A stretch of 64,000 nt of DNA. Source: an uncultured Allorhizobium sp. (lineage in GTDB: Bacteria; Pseudomonadota; Alphaproteobacteria; Rhizobiales; Rhizobiaceae). The DNA lies in NCBI GenBank assembly GCA_958439205.1, contig OY288189.1:4293001-4357000 (forward strand). Direction: 5' to 3'. The notes beneath the pieces are model-generated. The model was not told the DNA's origin and searched no databases. It worked only from the letters and a program-made list of their open reading frames with translations. Below, one piece after another: positions 25,451-33,598 of the stretch. How positions within the stretch are numbered: the stretch's first letter is position 1; each line of letters opens with the position of its first letter. A program made the translations under genes and the position numbers.

Positions 25451-25849
25451 ATGTTCGCTGTTGAAGTTCGAGACCACATCATGATCGCCCACAGCCTGCC
25501 GCGCCCGGTCTTCGGTCCGGCCCAGGGAATGCACGGAGCGACCTTTGTCGTGGATGCCGCGTTCTTCACCCGGGATGTGGACGAGGATGGGCTGGCGGTC
25601 GATATCGGTGCTGCGACCACGGTGCTGTCCGAGGTGTTGAAGCCGCTCAACTACCAGAACCTCGACGAAGTCGAGGTCTTCAAGGGTAAGGTCAGCACGA
25701 CGGAAGTCATTGCGAAGCACATCTTCGACCAGCTGGCGCAGGCTGTTTCCGACAAACGTCTCGGGCCTGGCAGCCACCGCATCTGCCGGCTGAAAGTAAC
25801 CCTGCACGAATCCCATGCCGCACGCGGCTGGTACGAGGCCGATCTTTGA
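25451..25849 (+). CDS. 6-Pyruvoyl-tetrahydropterin synthase-like protein with altered active site
   Basis: Protein of 132 residues, close to the QueD/PTPS family length. The fold pattern is visible: IMIAHSL (first zinc His), the HG motif after a loop, a central STTEVIAKHIFDQLAQ helix and the C-terminal VTLHESHAARGWYEA with the conserved Glu. Two key positions differ from the family: the HGH zinc motif reads HGA, and the Cys expected four residues before it is Ala (AQGMHGA). Standard PTPS or QueD chemistry is therefore doubtful and another pterin-like reaction, or binding only, is likely. It overlaps the glycosyltransferase gene by four bases (TTGA). Confidence 0.82.
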   Translation: MFAVEVRDHIMIAHSLPRPVFGPAQGMHGATFVVDAAFFTRDVDEDGLAVDIGAATTVLSEVLKPLNYQNLDEVEVFKGKVSTTEVIAKHIFDQLAQAVSDKRLGPGSHRICRLKVTLHESHAARGWYEADL

Positions 25850-26889
25850 GCCGTTCGCTGGTCTTTGCCTATCCGGGTGATCTTTCACTCAAGACGGGTG
25901 GATACGGCTATGATCGTCAGGTGATCGATGGGCTTCAGGCCCTGGGCTGGCAGGTTGAACTCCTGCCGCTGGGTGGCGGTTTCCCGATGCCGACGGAGGA
26001 CACGCTCCGCAGCGCAGGTGAGGCTTTGTCCTCCCTGCTGGACGGGGCGCTTGTCGTTATCGACGGTCTGGCCTTCGGTGTGCTCGATGCATGGGCTCAG
26101 GTCGAAGCTGACAGGCTGCGGCTCGTTGCTCTCGTCCATCATCCGCTGGCGCTGGAGACCGGCCTGTCGGACGACGAACAGCGCCATTTTCGTGACCGCG
26201 AGCGGGTGGCTCTTGCCACCGTGCGTCACGTGGTCGTCACCTCACCGATGACGGCGCGCGAACTTGCGGCAAATTATAATGTCGAGGCATCGGATATCAC
26301 CGTCGCGCTTCCCGGCACCGAGAAGGCTGCACCGGCCCAGGCCTCCAGTGCCGTGCCGCACATCCTGTCGGTGGGAACGCTGTCGCGCCGCAAGGGCCAT
26401 GACGTGCTGCTGGACGCATTGAAGTCAGTGGAGGATCTCCTCTGGCAGGCGACGGTCGTCGGCAGCAAGACGCTGGACCCAGCAACGAGCGCTGCCTTGG
26501 CTCATCAGGTGGAGACACTCGCGCTTGGCGAACGAGTGACGCTCGCCGGCGAAGTCGAGGATCTTAGAACCTATTTCGCCACGGCAGATATCTTTGCGCT
26601 TGCCAGCCGCTACGAAGGCTATGGCATGGTGTTTGCCGAGGCGCTATCGCATGGGCTTCCGATCGTGGCCTGTTATGCCGGCGCCGTGCCTGAGGTCGTG
26701 CCAGAGGATGCGGGCATCCTCGTTCCTGTCGATGATGTCACGGCGTTTGCGGCGGCCCTCCGCCGATTGCTCAGCGATCCGAGGGAACGGCAGGCACGGG
26801 CTACCGCGTCTCTGCAAGCGGGCGCGCTTCTGCCGGACTGGGCGCAGACGGCCAAGATCATTTCCAACACACTGGACAGAATAGCATGA
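25846..26889 (+). CDS. Glycosyltransferase family 4 protein
   Basis: GT-B glycosyltransferase of 347 residues. The N-terminal half begins SLVFAYPGDLSLKTGGYGYDRQVIDGLQALGW; the C-terminal half has HILSVGTLSRRKGHDVLLDAL, the nucleotide-sugar motif ALASRYEGYGMVFAEALSHGLPIVA and AVPEVVPEDAGILVP. It is a retaining GT4-type enzyme, cytosolic with no membrane helix. The start is TTG, overlapping the PTPS-like stop by four bases, and its end overlaps the methyltransferase gene start by four, so expression is coupled. Given its partners, the acceptor may be a pterin- or pyrimidine-like small molecule, which would be unusual; a lipid acceptor is the other option. Confidence 0.88.
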   Translation: MSRSLVFAYPGDLSLKTGGYGYDRQVIDGLQALGWQVELLPLGGGFPMPTEDTLRSAGEALSSLLDGALVVIDGLAFGVLDAWAQVEADRLRLVALVHHPLALETGLSDDEQRHFRDRERVALATVRHVVVTSPMTARELAANYNVEASDITVALPGTEKAAPAQASSAVPHILSVGTLSRRKGHDVLLDALKSVEDLLWQATVVGSKTLDPATSAALAHQVETLALGERVTLAGEVEDLRTYFATADIFALASRYEGYGMVFAEALSHGLPIVACYAGAVPEVVPEDAGILVPVDDVTAFAAALRRLLSDPRERQARATASLQAGALLPDWAQTAKIISNTLDRIA

Positions 26890-27689
26890 GCGGTTTCGAC
26901 AAGGACTGGCTGGCATTGCGCGAACCCGTCGACCTGAGGGCGCGCGACGCATCGATGGTCGAGAGGTTTTCACGCCATCTGGAGGAGGTGCCAGCACCTG
27001 TGATCGTCGACATCGGCTGCGGGACAGGCTCCACCTGGCGCAGCCTTACTGACCGTGTGCCCCGGACGGCGCAGTGGCAGCTACTCGACTACGATCCGCT
27101 GCTTCTGGCGGAAGCGGAGCGCCGTGCCGGCGGCGTCGGCGAGGTTACCTTTCGCCAGTTTGATCTGAACCAGATCGAGGAACTGCCGCTTGGCGAGGTC
27201 ACGATGGTCACGGCATCCGCCCTGTTCGACCTGTGCTCCGCCGACTTCTGCAATCGCTTTGCCGACACCCTCGCCCGCAGCAAGACCGGGGTCTATGCCG
27301 CGTTGAACTATGATGGAGTCATGGAATGGTCGATCCGGCATCCCCTAGACGGGCAGGTGACCATCGACTTCAACCAGCATCAACGCCAAGAAAAGGGCTT
27401 TGGCCCGGCGCTCGGTCCCGACGCCACAGAGCATCTGAGGCTTGCGTTCGAGAACCTGCGTTATCGCGTCACCGTTGCGACCAGTCCCTGGGTCATGCGG
27501 CCTGAGGATGCGGCGCTTCAGCTCGCATTTCTAGAGGGGCTGGAGAAGCCACTGCTGGAGATCGGCAGCCTGACGACGGACGAGATCAAAGCCTGGTTGC
27601 AGTTCAGGCGGGAGAAGGTGAGAGAACCCGCCAGTTCATGCGTGGTCGGCCACACGGATATCCTCGCCCTGCCGCGACATGGAGCGTGA
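26886..27689 (+). CDS. Class I SAM-dependent methyltransferase
   Basis: Methyltransferase of 267 residues. Motif I is PVIVDIGCGTGSTWRSL, with acidic LLDYDPLLL following and TASALFDLCSADF as the post-III region. No signal or membrane segment. The target is not recognisable; it belongs to the same coupled operon as the MDR dehydrogenase, PTPS-like protein and glycosyltransferase (four-base overlap at its start). Its 3' end overlaps the convergent RibD-type reductase gene by 54 bases, a long overlap for convergent genes. Confidence 0.87.
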   Translation: MSGFDKDWLALREPVDLRARDASMVERFSRHLEEVPAPVIVDIGCGTGSTWRSLTDRVPRTAQWQLLDYDPLLLAEAERRAGGVGEVTFRQFDLNQIEELPLGEVTMVTASALFDLCSADFCNRFADTLARSKTGVYAALNYDGVMEWSIRHPLDGQVTIDFNQHQRQEKGFGPALGPDATEHLRLAFENLRYRVTVATSPWVMRPEDAALQLAFLEGLEKPLLEIGSLTTDEIKAWLQFRREKVREPASSCVVGHTDILALPRHGA

Positions 27690-28445
27690 CGGGCCCTTGA
27701 GGTCACAGTCGAAGAGGATGTCGCTGCCGAGGCCATAAACCTTGGCAGCGGGCCGATGGGCGCTGGAGAGCCGCTCAATCGGCGACAGTGCGATGCCGGC
27801 GGGGCCGGAACCGATGATCAGGGGCGCGATCGCCACATGCAGGCGGTCGACGAGCCCGGCCTCAATGAAGCGGGCGATCGTCCTGGCACCGCCTTCCACG
27901 AGGATCCGCCTGAGACCACGGGCGGCGAGCGCGTCGAGGATATCCTGCGGGTCAAGCCCGCCCTCGCCACGCTTCACCCTGATCACGTCGGCGTCGTAGG
28001 CTTTGGTCGGCGCATCATTGGACTGGATGAGGATGACGGGTGCGCCACCATCGGCGAATAATTGTTCGTCTCCGGTGAGTTCCGCACCACAATCGATGAC
28101 GACACGAACGGGATTGGGACCTTTGACGGCCCGGACGGAGAGGCGCGGATCATCGCATTTGACGGTTCCGACGCCAACGATGACGGCCTCTACCAAGGCG
28201 CGACAGCGATGCAGATGCGCAATGCCCTCCGGCCCTGAGATATCTCGTGCATCGCCAGACGGGGTCGCCACGCGACCATCCAGCGATTGGCCGACCTGGG
28301 CGAGGACAAAGCCATCTTCGGCTGCGGCAATGGGCGCGTAGAGTGCCATGACCGGGTCGGCATCATCCGACATCGCATGGCCCGCGCTGCCGCGCATCGA
28401 AAGCAGGCGCGCCCAGAGCTGATCCGTCATGTCGATCTTACGCAT
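27636..28445 (-). CDS. RibD C-terminal-type pyrimidine reductase (DHFR fold)
   Basis: Stand-alone RibD_C/dihydrofolate-reductase-like protein of 269 residues with no deaminase domain. Motifs are GQSLDGRVATPSGDARDISGPEGIAHLHR, VIVGVGTVKCDDPRLSVR, RRILVEGGARTIARFIEAGLVDRLHVAIAPLIIG. The family reduces the ribose side chain of 2,5-diamino-6-ribosylamino-pyrimidinone phosphate (or its deaminated form) to ribityl with NADPH. This is precisely the product of the nearby RibA, so the two could be sequential. The first 45 residues are an extension not typical of RibD. GGACGGGA precedes the start. It is downstream of the cytochrome b561 gene with an 17-base gap. Confidence 0.85.
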   Translation of the reverse strand: MRKIDMTDQLWARLLSMRGSAGHAMSDDADPVMALYAPIAAAEDGFVLAQVGQSLDGRVATPSGDARDISGPEGIAHLHRCRALVEAVIVGVGTVKCDDPRLSVRAVKGPNPVRVVIDCGAELTGDEQLFADGGAPVILIQSNDAPTKAYDADVIRVKRGEGGLDPQDILDALAARGLRRILVEGGARTIARFIEAGLVDRLHVAIAPLIIGSGPAGIALSPIERLSSAHRPAAKVYGLGSDILFDCDLKGPSRSMSRQGEDIRVADHA

Positions 28446-28462
28446 CGAGATCCCGTCCTGAA

Positions 28463-28999
28463 TTACAAAATACGATAGAGCGTTCTGTCGCGGCGGATTA
28501 CGTGGTGGAATATCACCGCCGCAAAATGCAACGCGAAGAGCGCCAAAAGGATCCATGCGCTCCATTCGTGGATGAACGACAGAGTGCCGGCAATATCCGG
28601 CGACTTGCCGATCGGGCTCCACACGGTGAATAGGCCGAACCACTTCAGCGGAAAGCCGTGGGCGTTCGTCGCCAGGAAACCCGACACCGGCATGACGATC
28701 AGGAAGACATAAAGAAGCCCGTGGACGAAGTGGGCGGCGGCCTTCTCCAGCGGCGGCGCCTCAACCAACGGGGCCCCGCTCGTCATCCGTGTTCCTATCC
28801 GCAGCAGCATGAGCCAGAGCACGAGGAAACCGAGGCTTTCATGCACCAGATAGAAGTCGAGCTTCACGTCGTCCTTGACGAAGCCGATCATGAGACCGAG
28901 CGGCCATGTTGCCAGCACAAGACCTGCAATCAACCAATGGAGGACGCGCAAGCGCCCTGCATAGCGCTCACCCTCAGCGGTCAGCTGTACGTCGCTCAT
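28463..28999 (-). CDS. Cytochrome b561
   Basis: Di-heme membrane cytochrome b of 178 residues with four hydrophobic helices. Heme-ligand histidines are visible in RVLHWLIAGL, YLVHESLGFLVLWLMLLRIGTR, AHFVHGLLYVFLIVMPVSG and the last helix ALHFAAVIFHHVIRRD. It moves electrons between quinol or small reductants and periplasmic acceptors. The start at 28999 is chosen because the b561 homology begins soon after; an ATG 19 codons upstream gives a basic extension. It is the first gene of a two-gene operon with the RibD-type reductase, which hints at redox chemistry with a flavin- or pterin-like product (inference). Confidence 0.88.
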   Translation of the reverse strand: MSDVQLTAEGERYAGRLRVLHWLIAGLVLATWPLGLMIGFVKDDVKLDFYLVHESLGFLVLWLMLLRIGTRMTSGAPLVEAPPLEKAAAHFVHGLLYVFLIVMPVSGFLATNAHGFPLKWFGLFTVWSPIGKSPDIAGTLSFIHEWSAWILLALFALHFAAVIFHHVIRRDRTLYRIL

Positions 29000-29142
29000 C
29001 GGGCCATGCTCCACCTTAAACCGTTTGCGCCGCCAGCCTCCTCGCCAGCGCAGCATCGATTACTCCGACACAGAGAATGTGTCGGTTCCACGACAATGTA
29101 AACGGAAGATGACGGTCGTTAGATCAGGTCACACAGTGGTGA

Positions 29143-30321
29143 TCACAGTGTTGGCGGTGCTTTCTGGAAGAAGACATAGGAGCCCTTGGCGACCTTGAAG
29201 ATATCGCAGTTGCGCCGAACCTTGCGCTCTCCTTCCAGACGGAAGACACCGAGCGATCCAGAGAACCCGTCCGGAGACATGATGCGCTCGGGTGCGAAGG
29301 CGACCTCGCCGAAACGTCCGGCAAGACCGATCGCCATTGCCATGGCATCAAAACCATATCCGGCCTGAGCAGAGGCCGGCATGCCATAGCTTGCCATATA
29401 ACGGCTACCGATCCTTGCCTGCACATTCTGGTCATAGCGACAGACGATCGCGCCCGTCAGCTTGGGCTCGTTCAGGTCCTGGGGCGTCAGCACGGAGCTG
29501 GCGACAACCCGACGGCCAGGGCGCGGAGGCTTGGCGGCATCGGCCTTCTTCAAGACTTCGCCGGGCGATTTGACGCCGGGCATCAGCACGACCATGTCGG
29601 CCTTGCTCCAGGAGGCCAGCGCCTTTGCCGGAAGAGCGCCGCCGGCAAGCTCGACGATCGGCTCGACCTTGCCGCCGAACGCCTTGACTTGGCTGGCAAT
29701 CCGCTCGGCTTCCAGCTTCTCGGCCGGCGATGACGCCAGGATCACCGCATGGGTCGCACCTTCGGCCATAGCAAAGGACGCGCTTTCGATCAGGCTGTCG
29801 GCTGGGCTGGACACGAAAGCGTAGACATCCGGAGGCAGGACGGCGTCATTGGTATGGAACGCGACCATGGGAACCTGAAGCCCGCCCAGACCGCGCTGGA
29901 TGGCCTCGAATTCCGCACCCCGCGCGGTGGTGATGATGAGAGCGACCTGCTGGCGTGCGAGCGTCTTGGTGGCAGCCTCGATCGCCTCAGGCTTGTCGAG
30001 GGTCTCCAGCATTGTCAGCTTGACGACGTCGGGGCCGAGCGTGTTGACGGCCAGTGCCGCGCCATCGCGGTACTCGCTGTCGGCCTGACGGCTATGCTGA
30101 TCCTGTCGGCGGATGCCGAGGTAGGCAATCTTTACCGGACCGGAACCCAGTGTCTGATTATAAAGCCCCGTCGTGCTGGCTGCTGTCGAGGCGGCAGCCC
30201 CGGAGCCTTCGCCGCTTGCCGGCTTGAAGTCGTCCGTCTGACAGGAAGCGAGAGCGGCGAGCGCCAAGGCCAAAGCCCCGGCGCGCAGGAAGCTCCGCGT
30301 GGTAAATTCTGATCCGACCAT
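29143..30321 (-). CDS. Lipoprotein with type 1 periplasmic-binding fold (LpoA/leucine-binding-like)
   Basis: Lipoprotein of 392 residues: signal peptide ending LAALASC (Cys27), a Ser/Ala-rich linker to about residue 50, then a periplasmic binding protein type 1 fold (PVKIAYLGIRRQDQHSRQ, DGAALAVNTLG, ALIITTARGAEFEAIQRGL, YGFDAMAMAIGLAGRF). Such proteins are annotated either as branched-chain amino-acid binding proteins or as penicillin-binding protein activators (LpoA-like). No ABC permease genes are adjacent, which favours a non-transport envelope role. It is divergent from the LapG-like protease gene. Function is unassigned. Confidence 0.78.
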   Translation of the reverse strand: MVGSEFTTRSFLRAGALALALAALASCQTDDFKPASGEGSGAAASTAASTTGLYNQTLGSGPVKIAYLGIRRQDQHSRQADSEYRDGAALAVNTLGPDVVKLTMLETLDKPEAIEAATKTLARQQVALIITTARGAEFEAIQRGLGGLQVPMVAFHTNDAVLPPDVYAFVSSPADSLIESASFAMAEGATHAVILASSPAEKLEAERIASQVKAFGGKVEPIVELAGGALPAKALASWSKADMVVLMPGVKSPGEVLKKADAAKPPRPGRRVVASSVLTPQDLNEPKLTGAIVCRYDQNVQARIGSRYMASYGMPASAQAGYGFDAMAMAIGLAGRFGEVAFAPERIMSPDGFSGSLGVFRLEGERKVRRNCDIFKVAKGSYVFFQKAPPTL

Positions 30322-30649
30322 GATTTCAGCTATGTTTCGCTTCCGATCCCATTGCGGACCGTAAGCACTGACGCGCAGCGGCGCAAGAGTGAAGGCGTTC
30401 CATATCTGGGCAGATTGAGATCATGGTAACTTTAGCAGGCCTCCTCACTGGTGAGACGGGAGACGTCAGAAGACCGCGGATTTCCCTTTTGTTGCGGGAC
30501 CTGTGCGCGGCTTGGTTAAAACTGACTTACCGCAACCCAGCGTATTTTACTATAATATAGTTTTGCATATTTACAGTATATACCCCAGGCATCGGAACCA
30601 ATAATTCAATCAATACAGCTATTCTACGACCAACAATCGGAGAATAGCG
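30322..30649. promoter_or_regulatory. AT-rich divergent control region upstream of the LapG-like gene
   Basis: No gene seen. The part nearest the protease is markedly AT-rich for this genome (about 30525-30650) and contains the 13-base palindrome ACTATA-A-TATAGT at 30549-30561, which includes a TATAAT -10-like hexamer (30551-30556) but lacks a convincing -35. It is the likely promoter and operator region of the protease gene. Confidence 0.4.
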
Positions 30650-31612
30650 ATGTTCAAGAAGAATAAAAACACTGTCGCAGCCTCGGTCTTCGCAGTTGCT
30701 TCGCTGCTCTCGACCAGTTCGATCGCTGCGCCCATCCTGCCGGGCACGCTCTCATCCTACTCCACGGTGGCGCAGACGCTGGTGCTGGGCATGAGCCCAT
30801 TTGTCGCATCGTTCGGCCAGAACCTTCAGGCGACGCTCGCGGAACAGTGGCAGCAAGCGGCGAAGACACTTTCGCCGACCGCACCGATCCAGAACATTGC
30901 TCTGCTTCCAACCGACAAGGCACTGTCGACCGGCGCCGTTGCCTCAACGTCGAAGACCGCTCCATCGAGCCGCAACAAGCCGCAGACCGACGATGTCTTC
31001 GGGTCGGTCGCCATTCCCTTCAAGAAGCTGGGTGCGCTGAAAAAGGCAGCGCCGACCTTCGCCGAAATCGCCAAGGGTACGGCCCTGCGCTGCGGTGGCA
31101 AAGACTGCTTTGATGCAGACGCCAGCGTGCATCGGACTGCAGCCGGCAGCGGCATGTCGTCCATTCGCGACAAGCTCAATTTCGTCAATCACGAAGTCAA
31201 CCGCCGCATCACCTATCGGAAGGACACAGACAGCCATGGTCAGCTCGACAAATGGTCGTCGCCTTCGCAGACGCTGGCATCCGGCTTCGGCGACTGCGAG
31301 GACTATGCGCTTCTGAAGATGGCCGTGCTCGAAGCCCAGGGCATTTCTCTTCAGGATATGACGGTCGTCATTCTCTACGACAAGAAGCGCCACTTCTATC
31401 ACGCCGTGCTCTCGGTCGAGGTTCAGGGCGCCCACTATATCCTCGACAACATGCGTGATCAGGTTCTGGTCGACAACCGCCTGCCTGACTATCAGCCTCT
31501 GTTCTCGATCTCGAATGGTCGCGGCTTCCTGCATGGCACCCGCACCAAGGGCAAGGCCATGGCGATGAAGAGCTTCGACAGCATCGCTCCCGGCGAGGGT
31601 GGCGAACTCTGA
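30650..31612 (+). CDS. LapG-like periplasmic transglutaminase-type cysteine protease
   Basis: Bacterial transglutaminase-like cysteine proteinase (BTLCP, DUF920), 320 residues with a signal peptide ending near SIAAP. The catalytic triad is visible: C216 in GFGDCEDYA, H251 in HFYHAVL and D266 in YILDNMRD. In Pseudomonas, LapG clips the N-terminal retention module of a giant type I secreted adhesin and so releases cells from a surface, under control of the c-di-GMP receptor LapD. Here the gene converges on a type I secretion operon and lies 6 kb from a giant adhesin whose N-terminus has a candidate cleavage site. No LapD is present in the window. Assignment as the adhesin protease is strong inference. 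Confidence 0.88.
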   Translation: MFKKNKNTVAASVFAVASLLSTSSIAAPILPGTLSSYSTVAQTLVLGMSPFVASFGQNLQATLAEQWQQAAKTLSPTAPIQNIALLPTDKALSTGAVASTSKTAPSSRNKPQTDDVFGSVAIPFKKLGALKKAAPTFAEIAKGTALRCGGKDCFDADASVHRTAAGSGMSSIRDKLNFVNHEVNRRITYRKDTDSHGQLDKWSSPSQTLASGFGDCEDYALLKMAVLEAQGISLQDMTVVILYDKKRHFYHAVLSVEVQGAHYILDNMRDQVLVDNRLPDYQPLFSISNGRGFLHGTRTKGKAMAMKSFDSIAPGEGGEL

Positions 31613-31645
31613 GCAAGGGGCAATCGGTGCCTCGCCGGTGACCGC

Positions 31646-32302
31646 TCAGCCGCGCACGACGTAGCCGATCACCATCTGCTTCTGATGCGTTGGCGCCATT
31701 GCAAGGTTCATCTGTCCGGTCAGCTGTTTTCCGGCGCAGGTTGCTGTGAAGCCGGTCGTGACCATCTTGCCCTTGGCTGACAGGCTCTGGATCGCGTCAT
31801 CGACCTGCGTATCGAGGACGAAGCGGAAACCGGCCGAGAGCTGCGCGATGTTCCCAAGCACCAGCCGCTGCTTCAGCATGGTCATGAATGGCTCATTGAA
31901 GAACTGGATCTTCTTGTCGCGCGTGAGCACGATTGCCGGCGTCGGGCAGGCCTGGATCAGGGTGTTCAGGTGATCAAGCGAGTAGACATTTTCCATGAGC
32001 GCCAATCGACGCCACATCCAGCGGAAGGCAACGACCCGCAACATGGAGGCGAGATTGCTGTTCTCCCCGACCTGGGCTGCCGCCTGATCCACGACATCGC
32101 CGATCGACTGCCGTGAGCCGTTGAGCAGCCAGGAGAGACCATCCCAATAGATGGTTTCGAGCCGAATGCCGCGCCGGGCGCCACCCTTGCCGATGATGGC
32201 GCGGAACTTCGGCTCCGCATCACTTTCCTCGATTTTCTGCAGCGCCGCCGGATTGAGATCGGGCTGCTCTGTCTGAAACAGATGCCGGTCCGGAAGCGAC
32301 AT
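31646..32302 (-). CDS. Ribbon-helix-helix and PAS domain regulator
   Basis: Protein of 218 residues. Residues about 40-100 match the RHH_4 DNA-binding family (RRGIRLETIYWDGLSWLLNGSRQSIGDVV, then NLASMLRVVAF). Residues about 120-215 form a PAS domain (LIQACPTPAIVLTRDKKIQFFNEPFM, ending NLAMAPTHQKQMVIGYVV). No membrane segment. It is the last gene of the type I secretion operon, three bases after the HlyD-type gene, so it is probably a sensor-repressor for adhesin production or secretion. RHH plus PAS is an uncommon pairing. The ligand or cofactor of the PAS domain cannot be read from sequence. Confidence 0.75.
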   Translation of the reverse strand: MSLPDRHLFQTEQPDLNPAALQKIEESDAEPKFRAIIGKGGARRGIRLETIYWDGLSWLLNGSRQSIGDVVDQAAAQVGENSNLASMLRVVAFRWMWRRLALMENVYSLDHLNTLIQACPTPAIVLTRDKKIQFFNEPFMTMLKQRLVLGNIAQLSAGFRFVLDTQVDDAIQSLSAKGKMVTTGFTATCAGKQLTGQMNLAMAPTHQKQMVIGYVVRG

Positions 32303-32305
32303 GTT

Positions 32306-33598
32306 TCACCGTTCAGTAAGGGCGACGGACTGCGCCTTGTTGATCGGCTTCATCAAGTAGCTGAGGATGGTCTTGCGGCCTGTCATGATCTCAGCGGAGG
32401 CGACCATGCCGGGAATGATCGGATAGGACTTGCCGTCGCGCATCAGCTCCGACTGGTCGGTCTTCACATGCACTAGGTAGAAGGTTTCCCCCTTCTCCTT
32501 GTCGACGATGCTGTCGGCCGACACATTCGTCACCTCGCCTTCAAGGCCACCGAAAATCGAGAAGTCGTAAGCCGTCACTTTGACGATGGCCTTTTGTCCG
32601 CGAGTGATGAAGGCGACGTCGCGCGGCGAAATCTTGGCCTCGATCAAGAGCGTGTCTGCTGTCGGGACAATGCCGGCCACCACTGTGCCCGGATCGACAT
32701 AGGCGCCGATCGTATTCACTTCCAGCGTATTGACGATACCGTCCACGGGCGAGCGAATATCCGTCCGGCTGACGCGATCGGTCGCGCCGCGAATGGTCTC
32801 GTCGATCACCGAAAGCTCGGCCAACGTCTGGGCCTTCTCGGTCAAGGCCTGCTGGCGCAGCTGTAGGGCCAGTTCTTCCACCTGCAGGCGCGCCTCTTCG
32901 ACGGCGCCGCGCAGACGCTCGAGGCTTTCCTGATAGACCGTAATCTGGCCGCGCTGGTCGGTCAATTCGCGCTCCAGGGTAATCAGCTCCGTCTGGGCCA
33001 CGAGGCCTCTCTTTGCGAGAGGGCTCATGAGATCGTACTGGCGTGTTGCCTGCGCGATGTTCTGCTCAAGGCGGACGATATTGGCCTGCGCCTCGCTCAA
33101 TTCGTTTTCGCGCTGACGCACGCGCTCGCCCAACACGCCCGCCTTGTTGAGATAGGCCGCCTTGTTGGCCGCAAACAGTCGTTCTTCGTTTTCGCAAACC
33201 TTGCCGGCAACCGACTGAACTTCGTCGGGGCAGATGAAGGCCGTGTCATAGGCACCCACCTCTTCCAGGGCCAGGCGAGCGATTTTCGCGCCCAGAGCCC
33301 GGGCCTTGGCGACGGATTCGCCGAGCGAAGATTCCGTCGTGGTGTTGTTCAGCTGGACGATGAGTTCGCCCTTGCGAACGACCTGACCGACCTGCACGGA
33401 AATGGTTTCAACGACACCGGCTTCGGAGGACTGGATGATCTGGGTTTTCGAAACGGGGATGACCTTCCCCTCCCCGCGAGCAATCTCATCGATCTCGGCG
33501 ATGGCAGCCCAGGCGAGGAAGATGACGATCAAGGCCGCGACCAGGGCGACGATCATACGGGCCATGAAGGGCGGGGTATCTGCAACAGGGCGGCTCAT
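32306..33598 (-). CDS. HlyD-family type I secretion membrane fusion protein (LapC-like)
   Basis: Periplasmic adaptor of 430 residues. A single N-terminal membrane helix (MIVALVAALIVIFLAWAAIAEID) is followed by a biotinyl-lipoyl-like segment (GEGKVIPVSKTQIIQSSEAGVVETISVQVGQ), long coiled-coil helices (about 90-280) and a C-terminal beta domain ending MTGRKTILSYLMKPINK, typical of HlyD/LapC. It bridges the inner-membrane ABC exporter and the outer-membrane TolC-like protein. Its start overlaps the ABC exporter stop by four bases. A Cys pair (about residues 122 and 132) is present in the hairpin region, unusual for the family. Confidence 0.93.
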   Translation of the reverse strand: MSRPVADTPPFMARMIVALVAALIVIFLAWAAIAEIDEIARGEGKVIPVSKTQIIQSSEAGVVETISVQVGQVVRKGELIVQLNNTTTESSLGESVAKARALGAKIARLALEEVGAYDTAFICPDEVQSVAGKVCENEERLFAANKAAYLNKAGVLGERVRQRENELSEAQANIVRLEQNIAQATRQYDLMSPLAKRGLVAQTELITLERELTDQRGQITVYQESLERLRGAVEEARLQVEELALQLRQQALTEKAQTLAELSVIDETIRGATDRVSRTDIRSPVDGIVNTLEVNTIGAYVDPGTVVAGIVPTADTLLIEAKISPRDVAFITRGQKAIVKVTAYDFSIFGGLEGEVTNVSADSIVDKEKGETFYLVHVKTDQSELMRDGKSYPIIPGMVASAEIMTGRKTILSYLMKPINKAQSVALTER

